Assembly: GCA_029378245.1 (NCBI GenBank)
Contig: JARKIF010000001.1
Coordinates: forward strand, 1,116,001 to 1,180,000
Reading direction: 5' to 3'
Length of the DNA stretch: 64,000 nt
Origin: Roridomyces roridus
Taxonomy: Eukaryota > Basidiomycota > Agaricomycetes > Agaricales > Mycenaceae
The notes beneath the pieces are model-generated. The model did no database searches. It worked only from the letters and a program-made list of their open reading frames with translations, and was not told the DNA's origin. This document shows, one piece after another, positions 53,429 through 64,000 of this stretch. Position 1 is the first letter of the stretch. Every line of letters begins with the position of its first letter. The position numbers and the translations under genes are program-made.

Positions 53429-54910
53429 ATGTCCCTTTGGGTCGACCAGGTATTGACTGCTACATGGCTCTTTCCAGGCTCTAATTCTTGTTCAGTTTCG
53501 TCCTCGGGCGCTGGATGATCTTCATTATCACCAAGGACTGTCTGCTCGGCTCAAGTCTCTTGTCTGTCCAAACTCGTGTCTTGAGGCTTCACTGACGCGC
53601 GTTCAGGCGGCCTCGGGAGACTTTCCACACATGCTGTTCTACGGGCCATCCGGAGCAGGCAAAAAGACGCGTGTTACTTGCACTTTGAGGCAGCTTTTTG
53701 GTCCGGGAGTGGAAAGGGTGAGTACAATGGTCAAGCCAGCTGCACGCGCATAACGAACTCCAGCTTAAAATCGACCAACGCGTCTTTCTTACACCTTCCA
53801 AACGGAAAGTCGAAGTGCATATTGTCCAGAGCAATTTTCACCTTGAGATTACGCCGAGGTGGGTCGAACTTGTGATCGCTATTCACCAACTTACAGCAAT
53901 ACAGTGAGGCCGGAAACTACGACAGAATCATCATCCAGGAGCTTCTCAAGGAGATTGCTCAGACGCAGCAGGTCGATCTCAATGCCAACCAGAGGTTCAA
54001 AGGTGCGTCCTTTGCTGTTATACCTTTTGCCATCCTCATTCTCGGTTAGTCGTGATCATAAACGAAGCCGACTCCCTTTCTCGCGACGCTCAGGCCGCCC
54101 TCCGTCGAACAATGGAAAAATACATGTCGAATCTGCGGATTATACTCTGCGCCAACAGCACCAGTCGCCTGATCGCCCCAATAAAGAGCCGATGTCTGCT
54201 CATGCGCGTCGCTGCACCGAGCGAAGATGAGATGCAGACTGTACTGACCTATGTCGCAAAACGCGCGTACTTTGACCTTCCACCGGAAGCAGCTCAAGAA
54301 ATCATCAAAGAATCGGGCGGCAACCTTCGGAAAGCCATCCTTGTCTTGGAAGCACTGAAGATGCAGTCGTGCGTTGGTTCTTTTCCTTGATGCTAGTTCT
54401 TACTCGTACAATAGCCCAGATCTTTCGGGTTCGCTGACCATCGCGAAACCCGACTGGGAGACGTACTGCCAAAAGGTCGCGACTCTGATTGTCACCGAGC
54501 AGACACCAGCACGCGTCATGGAGATTCGGACAAAATTCTACGAGCTCCTGAGTCATTGCATCCCTCCGACGGTGATCTTGAAGGTGCGTTTGTTCGAAAG
54601 TGCGCTGGTTCTTATCTGACCTTTCTGCAGACGGTGGCGGATGCTGTCGTCCGTCAAGTGGACGAACCTCTGAAAGCTGAGATTATGCATTGGGCTGCCT
54701 TTTACGTGCGTGCTATTCTGCCGACCCGTGCTCTATTAACCGCTGGAGCAGGAGGTCCGAATGTGTCTTGGCAACAAAAAGATATTTCACCTCGAGGCAT
54801 GGGCGGTCAAGGTGATGAGCTTGTACAAGGTGCGTGTTCCACTGCAGCGCGTTCCTATCTCATTTCTCCGACAGCAATCGTTTTACTCGCTTGATATGGA
54901 TGAATTCTAA
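53429..54910 (+). CDS. RFC5: Replication factor C subunit (yeast Rfc5 / human RFC3 type), right copy
   Basis: Second complete clamp-loader gene, start ATG 53429, stop TAA 54910 (SFYSLDMDEF). The exons I could join match the left copy: FPHMLFYGPSGAGKKTR, KIDQRVFLTPSKRKVEV, EAGNYDRIIIQELLKEI, RTMEKYMSNLRIILCANS, KPDWETYCQKVATLI and FYEVRMCLGNKKIFHLEAW. Differences from the left copy are mostly in introns and third codon positions; GTC to GCG (V to A) near the end is one amino-acid change. I find no stop or frameshift, so the window carries two potentially functional genes for one subunit. Confidence 0.88.
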
Positions 54911-54928
54911 TGTGTATATTTTGTACTT

Positions 54929-55455
54929 CTAATCCAAGATGGGATTGTACTCGTCCTCGACCGACGCGATGAAGTCCAGAAGCTGGAGCAAGTCAATACC
55001 GGCCGTTTCCCTAGCATCCAAAACACTGACCACGCGATGCCTCTTCTCACCTAGCTTCTTACCGTGCGCAGTCTTGAGTCACTCGTGTATATGCACCAAT
55101 TTGTCGTGAAAGTGCTGGATTGCGGACTCGTCCGCGGCAGGGTCGTTTGCAGGGACGTGGAGAGGGCTGCTATTTGCCTCAGAATCGGACAAGTCTGGAC
55201 AGACAAGACTTTTACCGACTAACTGCACACAATGCAGCTCAACTATCATGCCACTCGGTCCACAGACCCTTCTCCCTTGGCTTCTTCTCGTTCGACCACG
55301 ACACATTATCGACGATAAGCGCGACTTGACGCGCTCGCGCCGTCCTTGACGAGATCAAGGTCATGTTTCTCGGCCATCGAAGTGAAAGAACGCGTAGGGT
55401 CCGCTGCTTGCTCGGCGGGAACATATTTTTTGTCGAGCACGTTGAGCCGCTGTAG
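54929..55455 (-). pseudogene. HD phosphohydrolase remnant, right arm
   Basis: Begins inside the HD motif region (VLDKKYVPAEQAAD) where homology to the left copy starts. About 60 bp around YAFFLPFF are altered, and about 110 bp including DADRLDAIGAFG, the last metal ligand, are deleted: HCVQ joins directly to LVGKSLVCPDL. CGG has become TGA after KLVHIHE. The 5' exons with the first His and HD pair are replaced by another gene. Clearly non-functional. Confidence 0.85.
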
Positions 55456-55507
55456 AATCTCGATTGAGAGTCGATGACAAGATATATACTTACAGCACAA
55501 CTATCTA

Positions 55508-56723
55508 TTACAATCCCTCAAACAAATCAACAAGCCAACTCTGGACCTTATCTGAGGTCACGGTTACGGACGGTTGACCTGCCACAAAACCTGGAGCATT
55601 GTCATATATCAACCGAGTCGGTATGCTGATGCCTGTAACATTTCCAATACTGGCAACAATGGCACTTCGTTTGCAGTCAAGGCCAGGAAAAGCTTCTGTT
55701 GCAAGGTGAGGAGCTTCGGCCTTGCGTTGAAGGACGCGTTCCCAAAACTTGACCTCGATGCGGTGACTCGCCCTGTAAATTTTCACCGTTATGACCAGTT
55801 TGATCTTGAGAGACATTAATACCACAAGCAAGCAAGCGGAAGCAGATCGCATACCCTGTGTGGCCCTGTTGACTGCATATTGAACCAGATGTCAACATCT
55901 TTGTATAGCGAGGGGCGACTCTCCGAGTCGCCGACCTCAATCACAACAGACGGGAGAGCGCCGTACGGTCTGGACTTGGGCCGTAGTGCTCCATCTGCTT
56001 GCTTTGCCTTTCCGGAATTGATGTCCTTATATTCTAAATCAATGTCAGGAATCTGTACAAGAAAAAAGAATAATGGGCATACGTGTGCTGCCCACTCTCT
56101 TCACCTCAGGATACGCTCCGCCATTAAGATCTCGTAACTGGTTCCATAGATCCACAATGAAAAGGCCAGCACTTTCATGCTCTTCATTCGGCATGCACTG
56201 ATAGATTTTAAGCTGGCCGTCCGTCACAGAAATCCTTCGAGAAAATCAGGTTGAATGAAAACGACTGGTGGAGCACGGACCTGAGAGTTTGTAGATCTTT
56301 CTCGACATTGAACTTCTCCAAATTTTCCAAAAGATCAACCAGAGGGACTGTGGCGGGAATAGCAAACGACAGCTCACGCCCGACGCCATTCAAGTCAGTG
56401 AGCAGAGCGTCCCGCACGTGCGCCAAAAACGTGGGACTAGGCAGAGCGTCAGAGATGCCGAGACGCAGAGTAGGTTGAACGCACACGGAGTACCCGTGGG
56501 TGGCTGTCGCGTCGACGTCGGACTGCGCCTGGGGAGGTTCGCTGGCCAGAGCGTTAGAAAGGTCCCAGGCATTACTCCAATGAGCGCACATAGCAGCAGG
56601 CGGATCTAGAACACGATTCGATGGAGCGGCACTACTGGAGGGCGAGGGAGATGGCGTGGTACGGTGTGCTGCGCGAAACAGCGTGCGTGGAGTATAATCG
56701 TCGCACCCAGCAATCGTCGTCAT
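55508..56723 (-). CDS. PD-(D/E)XK nuclease-like protein, right arm only
   Basis: Start ATG 56723 (MTTIAGCDDYTPRTLF), stop at 55508 (WLVDLFEGL). Exons include SFAIPATVPLVDLLENLEKF, LKIYQCMPNEEHESAGLFIV, then, across a GTGAAG intron, IPDIDLEYKDINSGKAKQAD, GALRP, LPSVVIEVGDSES, DVDIWFNMQSTGPHR and IKLVITVKIYRASHRIEVKF. The pattern D-x-RP...VVIEVGDSES followed by an LVITVKI strand resembles the PD-(D/E)XK-type core (Asp, then E-x-G) seen in fungal proteins of unknown function. Around 56,218 a 1-nt change is needed between FSKDF and DGQLKIYQ. Absent from the left arm, so it was inserted here. Confidence 0.55.
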
Positions 56724-57205
56724 GATCAAGATGCGTTGATCATCGATCACCACTGATCTCTGCGGAGTCTAGATCGCATCATCGCCCGCAGTCGATGCGC
56801 GCCCTTTTGATGTCGTGGCTCGAACGGGTAGGACCGCTTTTCCCATCTCCATCATCTCCGCCATTCCCACTTCGATTGCCCGACATAATATCAGATGATA
56901 GAAGCTTTTGCCAAGTTCGAGAGAGAGAGGCTGAGAGGCTGAGCGGTGCGGTTCCCTTTTCCGAAATCTCTTCTCCCCAACCCTTTGGTCATGCCAGCAG
57001 AGGCCAGCAGCCCCCTTTCTTGTTGTCTCAAGTGTGTGACATCGCCAGCTTCGAATGGACTCGAAATGCAACAACTAAGAGGACGAGAGATTGAAAAAGA
57101 AATGGATTGCATAGACTACAGATACACAGGGCAGAAGGCATAATAATGATACAATGCTGATTGTTTTTAACAGACCGATTTCACGAAAGCAAGTGGACAG
57201 CAAGT

Positions 57206-60200
57206 TTAGAGAGTGGTCGGGGAGCAGTTGAGACCGGTGCTACCCTTCAGCTGCGAGCAAGCGCAGGGAGAAAGGCCGGCGCTGCAACTCTTGGCTCCGT
57301 AGATCGACGACACAGCCTGGCAGGCCTGCGCAATCGCAGAGCCGACTTCAGAGCTGGCCTTGTTCAATCCAAGCTGCTGCAAGATGTTCTCGGCGGCAGA
57401 GGCCTCCGCTTGGATGATTTTGCTGCAGCAGTAAGTGTCCCGGCCGCCAATCGAGCCCGAAGAGCTCGTGGTCGTGGCCTGCGCCGTGGAGCTGGCGTGA
57501 GTAGTGGCGGCTGGCGCGCTGCTGGTGCGTACGGTGGACGAGTAAGCCGGGACCATAGAGGAGCGTGCAGCGGATGAAGAGGTGGCCGGAGGAGCAGAGG
57601 AGCTCGGGCGAGCGGCCGAAGAAGAGGCTGCTACACTGCTGTAACGAGCGGATGAAGACATCGCAGAGCTGCTGGGACTGGCAGCCGAGGAAGAGGCTGC
57701 GGCAGAGCTGGAGTGGGCCGAGGAAGAGGCTGCTACACTGATGTAACGAGCGGATGAAGATATCGCAGAACTGCTGGGATGAGCAGCCGAGGAAGACGCT
57801 GCGGCAGAGCTGGAGTGGGCCGAAGAGGAGGCTGCCGCGCTGCTGTAACGAGCAGACGAGGACGGCACGGCAGAGCTGGAGCGAGCGGCGGAGGAAGAAA
57901 CTGCGGCACTGCTGGAGTGGGCAGATGATGAAGGAACAGCAGAGCTGTAGCGAGCCGAGGAAGAGGCGCTGCTAGAGCGAGGAGCCGAGGAAGAAGCAGC
58001 GGCGCTGCTGGGGTGAACTGATGAAGCAGAGCTGCTACGAGCGGCAGACGAGGAGGCCGCGCTGCTGTAACGAGCAGAGGAGGAGACCGCCGCAGAAGAA
58101 CTGGCGCGGATTGATGAAGCAGAGCTGCTACGAGCGGCTGAGGAAGAAACGGCAGTGCTGTAGCGAGCGGATGAAGCAGAGCTGTTGGAACGAGCAGCCG
58201 ACGAGGAGGCAACGCTTGAGCGAGCCGAAGATGCAACACTGCTAGAGTGGGCAGCGGATGAAGACGGACGGGCCGAAGAAGACGCGTGAATGCTCGAAGC
58301 ACCGGCGCTGGACAGCGAGACTGGATAAAATATGAGTTTTCCGGTTTTTTTGTGAATAAAGAAAGGTATTACCGCTCGAACAATCGATGCCAATGGCGTT
58401 GAAAAGAGTCTTGCAGCATTGCAGAGGACGCTTGGATCCAGAGCTGGAAAAAGAATTAGAATGAACAATTGAGAAATCGATCAGATACTCACCAAGACTT
58501 GGTTCCGTCAGCAGCAGTGGTGGCAGGGACACACGCCACACCAATGTTTTGCCCAACATTCAAAGAGGACGAGACACCGGCATCGTTCAGGCAACTGCTG
58601 CCGTAGTGGCTAGTGGGAAGCTCGATGCTGTCACAGCAGAAGGTGCTCTGTCCGTTGCATGAAACGGATCCAGAAGCAGATGGCGAGGCACTGGAAGCCG
58701 TACGGGAAGCTGAGCTCGAGAGATGAGATGCCGAAGCTGATGCCGACGAGCGGACGGAAGAAGAGCTGGAGTGGGCGGCAGAAGAGCTGCTGGGACGAGC
58801 GCTGGAAGCCGAGCTGCTGCGAACAGAGCTGCTAGCCGAGGAGCTGGGGTGGGTAGAAGATGCAACCGCGCTGCTGGAGCGAGCGACAGAAGCAGAGCTC
58901 GAGTGAGCCGTAGTGCTGGGACGAGCGCTGGAAGCCGAACTGCTACGGACGGAGCTGCTAGCCGAGGAGCTGGCACGGGATGAGGATACAACAGCGCTGC
59001 TGGAGCGGGCCGATGATGCCGAGGCAGAGCTGGAGTGGGCCGCAGAAGAGCTGCTGGGACGAACGCTGGAAGCCGAGCTGCTATGAACAGAGCTGCTGGC
59101 CGAGGCACTAGAGCGAGCGGAAGATGGAATCGCGCTGCTGGAGCGAACCGATAATGCCGAGGCAGAGCTGGAGTGGGCCGCAGAAGAGCTGCTGGGACGA
59201 ACGCTGGAAGCCGAGCTGCTAGCTGAGGAGCTGGGGTGTGCCGAAGATACAACCGCGCTGCTCGAGCGAACCGATGATGCCGAGGCAGAGCTGGAGTGGG
59301 CCACGGAAGAGCTGCTGGGACGAGCGCTGGAAGCCGAGCTGCTATGAACGCTAGGCGAGGAGCTGGCGCGGGATGAGGATGCAACGGCGCTGCTCGAGCG
59401 AGCGATAGAAGCAGAGCTCGAGTGAGCCGTAGATGAGCTGCTGGGACGAGCGCTGGAGGCAGAGCTGCTACGGACAGAGCTGTTGGCCGAGGAGCTGGCA
59501 CTGCTGGAGTGAGCCGATGCCGATGATGCCGAGCTGGAACGAATGACATATGATGACGTCACAGCCGAAGAGCGTGCCGAAGCAAAGCTGCTGGCCCGGA
59601 TACTGGCTGAAGAGCTCTGGCGAATGCTGGAAGAGCTGGCAGAGCTAGAGCGAACCGATGAAGCGGCAGCACTCGCCGATGAGCCGTCACGAATCGAAGA
59701 CGACGGCGCGACGGAAGAGCGGGCCGAGGAGACAACAGAACTGCTGGAACGAACAGCAGAGGATGAAGCAGAGCTGGGGTGCGCAGAGCTGCTGACTACG
59801 GCGCTGGAACGGGCAGAAGAGACAGCAGAGCTGCTGGAACGAGCCGCGGAGGATGAAGCGCGAGCAGATGACGAGCTCGAGGCAGCGGCAGATGAAGAGC
59901 TACTGCGAGCGCTGCTAGATGCCGGGCGGGATTGAGAAGCAGAGCTGCTTGCACGGATGGAAGAGGCCGACGAAGAGGCGCTGCTTGCACGGGAAACCGA
60001 GGCAGACGACGAAGCCGAGCTGCTAGGACGCGAGGATGAAGTCGCGCTGCTCGAATGAGCTGCAGAGGAAGATGCAGATGAGCGGGGTACCGAAGAGGAA
60101 GCGCGGGAGCTGCTTGCACTCGCGGAAGAGTAACCGGAAGAGCGAGCCACTGAGGCAGAGCTAGCACGGGAGGCCGAGGAGGATACAACGGCGCTGCTGG

Positions 60201-62984
60201 AACGAGCGGCAGATGACGACGCGGAGTTGCTGGCACGCGAAACAGACGCAGAGCTGCTAACCCGCGAGGAAGAGGCCGATGCAGAACCACTCGAGCGCGC
60301 TGAAGAAGCTAAGACAAATGGCGTCAGAATTCAAGTACAAATATGATTTGTATAACTTACCTGCGCTGCTCAAGTGAGAGGACGATGAAGGCCGAGCGCT
60401 GACGCCGGAAGCAGAAGATGCCACCGAGCTACGAGCACTGCTTGAAGGCGCCGAGGAAGAATGGGACACCGAAGAAGACGAATAGCCGTGAGACGCAGAT
60501 GATGAAGCAGAGCTGCTGGCCCGGGTGGAAGCAGAAGCAGACGAAACACGGGCGCTGCTCGATGCCGAGGCAGAGCTACTGGCACGGGAGATCGAAGCGG
60601 AGGCGCTGGCTGAGCGAGATGCCGATGCAACGGAGCTGCTGGCCTTGGAAGCACTGGATGAGACGCTTGCAGAACGGGACGCGGAAGCAGAGACTGCGGA
60701 GCTGCTAACTCGGGAGACAGAGCTGCTAACTTGGGAGGCACTGGAAGCCGAGGCGCTGCCAGAGCGAGAAGCAGACGAACTGCTGGCTCGGGAGGCAGAG
60801 ACGCTAGCAGATGAGGAAGCGTGAGCGCTGCTCGAAGAGTGTGGCGCTGAAGATGTGGCAGAGCTGTTGGCCCGGAGAGATGCCGAGGCGCTCGCAGAAT
60901 GAGATGCAGAAGAACTGCTGGCCCGCCATGATGCCGAAGTACTTGCCGAGTGAGATGCCGAAGCGGCAGAGCTGCTAGCACGGGACGCGGACACGCTGGA
61001 ACCCGAAGCAGATGAAGAAGCACGGGCACTGCTGGAGGAGCGGGGAACTGAAGACGAGGCAGAACTGCTGACACGGGAGACAGAAGCCGAAGCACTGGCG
61101 GAATGCGATGCCGAGGCTACAGAACTGCTAACCCGAGAGGCGCTCGCGGAACGAGACGCTGAGGCAGAAACCACAGAACTGCTGGCGCAGGAAGCAGAGG
61201 TGCTGACGCTGGCGGAACGAGATGACGAAGTTGAAGCAGCAGAGCTGCTGATCCGAGAGGCAGAGCTGCTAGCCTTGGAGGCAGAGCTGCTGGCCTTGGA
61301 GGCAGAGACGCTGGAAGCGGATGAAGAGGGACGAGCGCTGTTTGAGGAGCGTGCAACTGAGGAAGACCCAGAACTGCTAGCCCGGGAGGCAGAGCTGCTC
61401 GATGCGGGAGCCGATGAGCTGCGAACGCTGCTCGAAGAACGGGTGATGGAAGCGGACGAGGCCGAGCTGCTGGCACGGGAGGCGCTGCTCGAGGAGTGGA
61501 CCGCAGAAGAAGAGCCACTGGCAGAGGAATGACCGTACACCGAGCTGCTCGCACGGGAAGCAGAAGCAGACGCTGAACTGCCAGCCCGGGAAGCACTGCT
61601 GGAAGAGCGAGGAATCGAAGCCGACGATGCAGAGGCGCTCGAACGCGATGCAGAAGCGGACGAGGAACCACTGGGGCGCGAAGACGACGATGAAGCCCGG
61701 ATGCTGCTAGCTGACGGTGAGCGAGAGGCAGAGGCAGAGCTTCCAACAGAGCTGGAGCTTGCACGGATCGACGCCGATGACGAGCTGCGAGCGCTGCTCG
61801 AAGAGGCCGCGCTGGCCGAAGAATGACCAATGGAGGAGCTCGAACGTCCGCTGGAGCTGGCCGAAGAGCGAGACACCGAAACCGACGACGCAGAAGCGCT
61901 CGAACGCGATGCCGAGGCAGATGCGGAGCTGCTCGCACGGAAGGAAGAAGACGAAGCACGAACACTGCTGGCCGACGCCGAGTGAGAGTTGGAAGCAGAG
62001 CTGCTAGCACGGGAGGCGCTGGAAACCGAAACCGAGCTGCGAGCACTGCTGGAAGAGTGGGGCACCGAAGTCGACGACGAGGCAGAACTGCTCGAACGCG
62101 ATGCCGAGGCAGACGCAGAGCTGCTCGCACGGGAAGCAGATGAAGACGAAGCACGAACACTGCTGGCCGACGCCGAGTGAGAGTTGGAAGCAGAGCTGCT
62201 AGCATGGGAGGCGCTAGACGCCGAAACCGAGCTGCGAACACTGCTGGAAGAGTGGGGCAGCCAAGTCGACGACGACGCAGAACTGCTCGAACGCGAAGCG
62301 GAGCTGCTCAAATGCGAAGACGAGGACGAGGCACGAACACTACTGGCGGACGACGAACGAGGGACCGATGCAGAGCTGGAGCTTGCATGGGCCGACGCCG
62401 AGGACGCGCGTGATGAGGTAGACGATGCAACTGTGGAACACCATGAGCCCCGGGTCGTGGATGAAAAAGGATAGCACTCACTCTGCATGCAGTCTACACC
62501 AACCCCAGTACCGGCGGTATTTCCGCAACATTGTGCAAGAGTGCTTCCAGACGAACTAGTAGAGAGAAATCATTAGCGTCGAGAAAAAGGTTGAAAAGAA
62601 TGGGACTCGCCATTTTCCATCTGCAGCAGCAACTACACAACCGGTACCGACATACTCGCCACAGGTACTCGAAGGTACACCGAGGCCATTGAGTATATTT
62701 TTGCCAGCAGAGCTGCTGGTAGAATCGAAGCCCGAACAGCAGAACGTTTTCTTCGTTCCACAGGTGTAGGGCGTTGAAGAAGGCGTTAAACGCTTGACGG
62801 CGCCTAATAAAATTGTCAGTCAACGTCCGAAGATATGAAGAAAGAACTTACCGGGAGTCCGGCGCCGGGGAGGGAGTGGAGGTAGGCCACGAGCCAACCG
62901 ACGAGCGTTCGTGTCTTGAGGGAGAGCGTCGACGGCGACGAAGGTTGCGAGAGAGAGTGCAGAGAGTAGGATTGTGGTCTTCAT
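57206..62984 (-). CDS. Giant serine-rich triple-hydrophobin-like secreted protein, copy B
   Basis: Seven exons on the minus strand (62852-62984, 62611-62803, 62482-62555, 60361-62430, 58493-60308, 58373-58443, 57206-58320) sum to 5,472 nt, exactly 1,823 codons plus stop. Exons 1, 2, 3 and 6 have the same lengths as in copy A. Exon 5 is 429 nt shorter and exon 7 is 123 nt longer, all changes in multiples of three. Signal peptide, three cysteine domains, split-Cys introns and the GC-AG intron (G|GCGAGT) are retained. The linkers differ from copy A in repeat number and local order. Expected secreted, as for copy A. Confidence 0.85.
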
Positions 62985-63042
62985 GATTTTGAGTCGTTAC
63001 AAACGTTGTTCGGTGATGCTGGATAGCAAAAATCTGCCCTGC

Positions 63043-63049
63043 TTTTATA
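63043..63049 (-). promoter_or_regulatory. TATA box of serine-rich hydrophobin B
   Basis: TATAAAA on the minus strand, 59 bp before the ATG at 62984; counterpart of 9033-9039. Confidence 0.6.
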
Positions 63050-63526
63050 GCATCGCTGGAAAAGAGTCTGGACCGTTAAAGGAGAGAATAGGGGGCGGAT
63101 GTAGAGTGAGACATTGCGGAACGAGTTGGTTCCACGGAAGCAAGCGGAAGCAAATTTCCTGCTGCTTTTCGCGCGCATGGTGGACACGGGAATGAAGAGA
63201 AAAATCAGGGCTACCCGTCGACCAAAAAACCGTAATTTTTGGTCCAAGGGACGCCGAGATATGGCGAAAATGAGGGTCCAGGGCGGTGCAAGACATAGGA
63301 GAATTTGGTCTCAGCTACGGGCCCAGGCTCTCGGTGAGCTCGGATGGACCGCAGGGAGTCAGACGTGCCCCAATTCTCTTTGGATCTAGGCCTGGGTGAG
63401 GGAATTCGGGGGTGCGAGCGCGTTTGATGTGGTGGTTCGAGTTCAAAGCGGTCACATGGCATCAAGTCGAATACATACACACGAAGTTACAGCAACAAAG
63501 TCTATTTCATTGTCCAAAGCGTTCAC

Positions 63527-64000
63527 CTATCTCCCCACAACGGTAATCCCCACCCTCCCCACATTGAGCTCATCCAACCTCCTCAAATCCTCCGGATGTT
63601 TCGCACCGTCGAGCATAAAGAACGCCAAATTCAACGATCTCCCCGCAAAAGCCTGAGCATCCCCCATAAAAGCATCCCTCGGCTTCCACCTCGACTCGAC
63701 CATATCCGCAACCTTCCCATCCGTCGACGTCTGGCACCCCCAGAACTTGACAAAAGACAACTTGGGGCAAATCTCCTCCGTCCCGCGACCATAAGTCAAC
63801 AGGTCCAGCACCTCGTCATCCACAATCGTATGCTTCATCCTCCGATCATTCGCCAGTACAAGCCTCTCCAACGTCGGCGACGTATACCTCAGACAATCCA
63901 CCATATCCCCGGGAGTGATGTCCATATCCGTCAAGCTAAGCATCTCCAACTCGCATTTGCTTCTTGCAAGCAACGCCATAAACTCGGCGTGTGGCCACAC
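63527..64000 (-). CDS. F-box/LRR-like protein, C-terminal part (runs off the window)
   Basis: Open to the window edge; 157 codons visible, ending GRVGITVVGR at 63527. Leucine-rich-repeat-like phrases occur: LEMLSLTDMDITPGDMVDCL, SPTLERLVLAND, EICPKLSFVKFWGCQ. This layout is typical of the C-terminal part of agaricomycete F-box proteins, whose F-box lies at the missing N-terminus. It is intact here, whereas the left-arm copy is decayed. Substrate unknown. Confidence 0.65.
   Translation of the reverse strand: MWPHAEFMALLARSKCELEMLSLTDMDITPGDMVDCLRYTSPTLERLVLANDRRMKHTIVDDEVLDLLTYGRGTEEICPKLSFVKFWGCQTSTDGKVADMVESRWKPRDAFMGDAQAFAGRSLNLAFFMLDGAKHPEDLRRLDELNVGRVGITVVGR

Larger units (their letters stand above)
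52511..63870 (-). repeat. Large inverted duplication, right arm
   Basis: Inverse counterpart of 8,290-18,894, with the same five genes in the same order. Compared with the left arm, about 1.65 kb (55,455-57,100) replace the 5' half of the HD gene and its upstream region. The outer edge may lie beyond the window because the F-box/LRR-like gene runs off the end. Confidence 0.9.

Overview
The window reads as nuclear DNA of a filamentous basidiomycete (Agaricomycetes). Evidence: protein-coding genes cut by many 44-60 bp GT-AG introns, a BTB gene and F-box/LRR-like genes of the kind expanded in mushrooms and relatives, hydrophobin-like cysteine patterns, and a wall-active GH17 glucanase. A Rhizoctonia/Ceratobasidium-type genome would fit, but I cannot prove the genus. 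I see no bacterial operon, CRISPR array or rRNA.

Layout. (1) 0-2.2 kb: poorly resolved coding remnants. (2) 2.2-5.6, 20.4-23.6 and 26.95-31.3 kb: three copies of a 3.2-4.3 kb unit. Each carries a minus-strand gene for a predicted ER membrane protein and a conserved 404-bp block without a consistent reading frame. Aldo-keto reductase genes sit beside the units: one with a nonsense codon (6.0-7.6 kb), one fragment (23.7-24.3 kb), one intact (24.8-26.4 kb). (3) 8.3-18.9 kb and 52.5-63.9 kb: the arms of a large inverted duplication with a 33.6-kb spacer. Each arm holds, in order, an F-box/LRR-like gene, a giant serine-rich multi-hydrophobin, an HD-domain phosphohydrolase, a clamp-loader subunit (RFC5) and a tandem ABM-domain protein. 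The two arms have decayed differently: the left F-box gene and the right HD gene are dead, while both hydrophobins and both RFC5 genes remain open. (4) 19.3-20.3 kb: eIF3j. (5) 31.3-47.5 kb: a mostly single-copy housekeeping block: HEN1 small-RNA methyltransferase, an unassigned nuclear-type protein, GH17 glucanase, RhoGAP, GMC alcohol oxidase, DIPP-type Nudix hydrolase, ZIP7/KE4-type zinc transporter, APH-like kinase and COQ9. (6) 47.6-52.3 kb: a hypothetical gene, four tRNA-like elements (the fourth at 5.7 kb) and a gene resembling the fungal OTT_1508-type deaminase family.

The most striking object is the pair of 1,926- and 1,823-residue proteins. Each has a signal peptide, three hydrophobin-like cysteine domains and two very long Ser/Ala/Arg linkers. 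By my exon reconstruction both copies are uninterrupted although the linkers differ by more than 100 residues. Other noteworthy points are three tiny exons (11, 15 and 20 nt) that each carry the catalytic or metal-site motif of a different enzyme, a conserved GC-AG intron, and single-base frameshifts in several otherwise conserved genes that may be sequencing errors.
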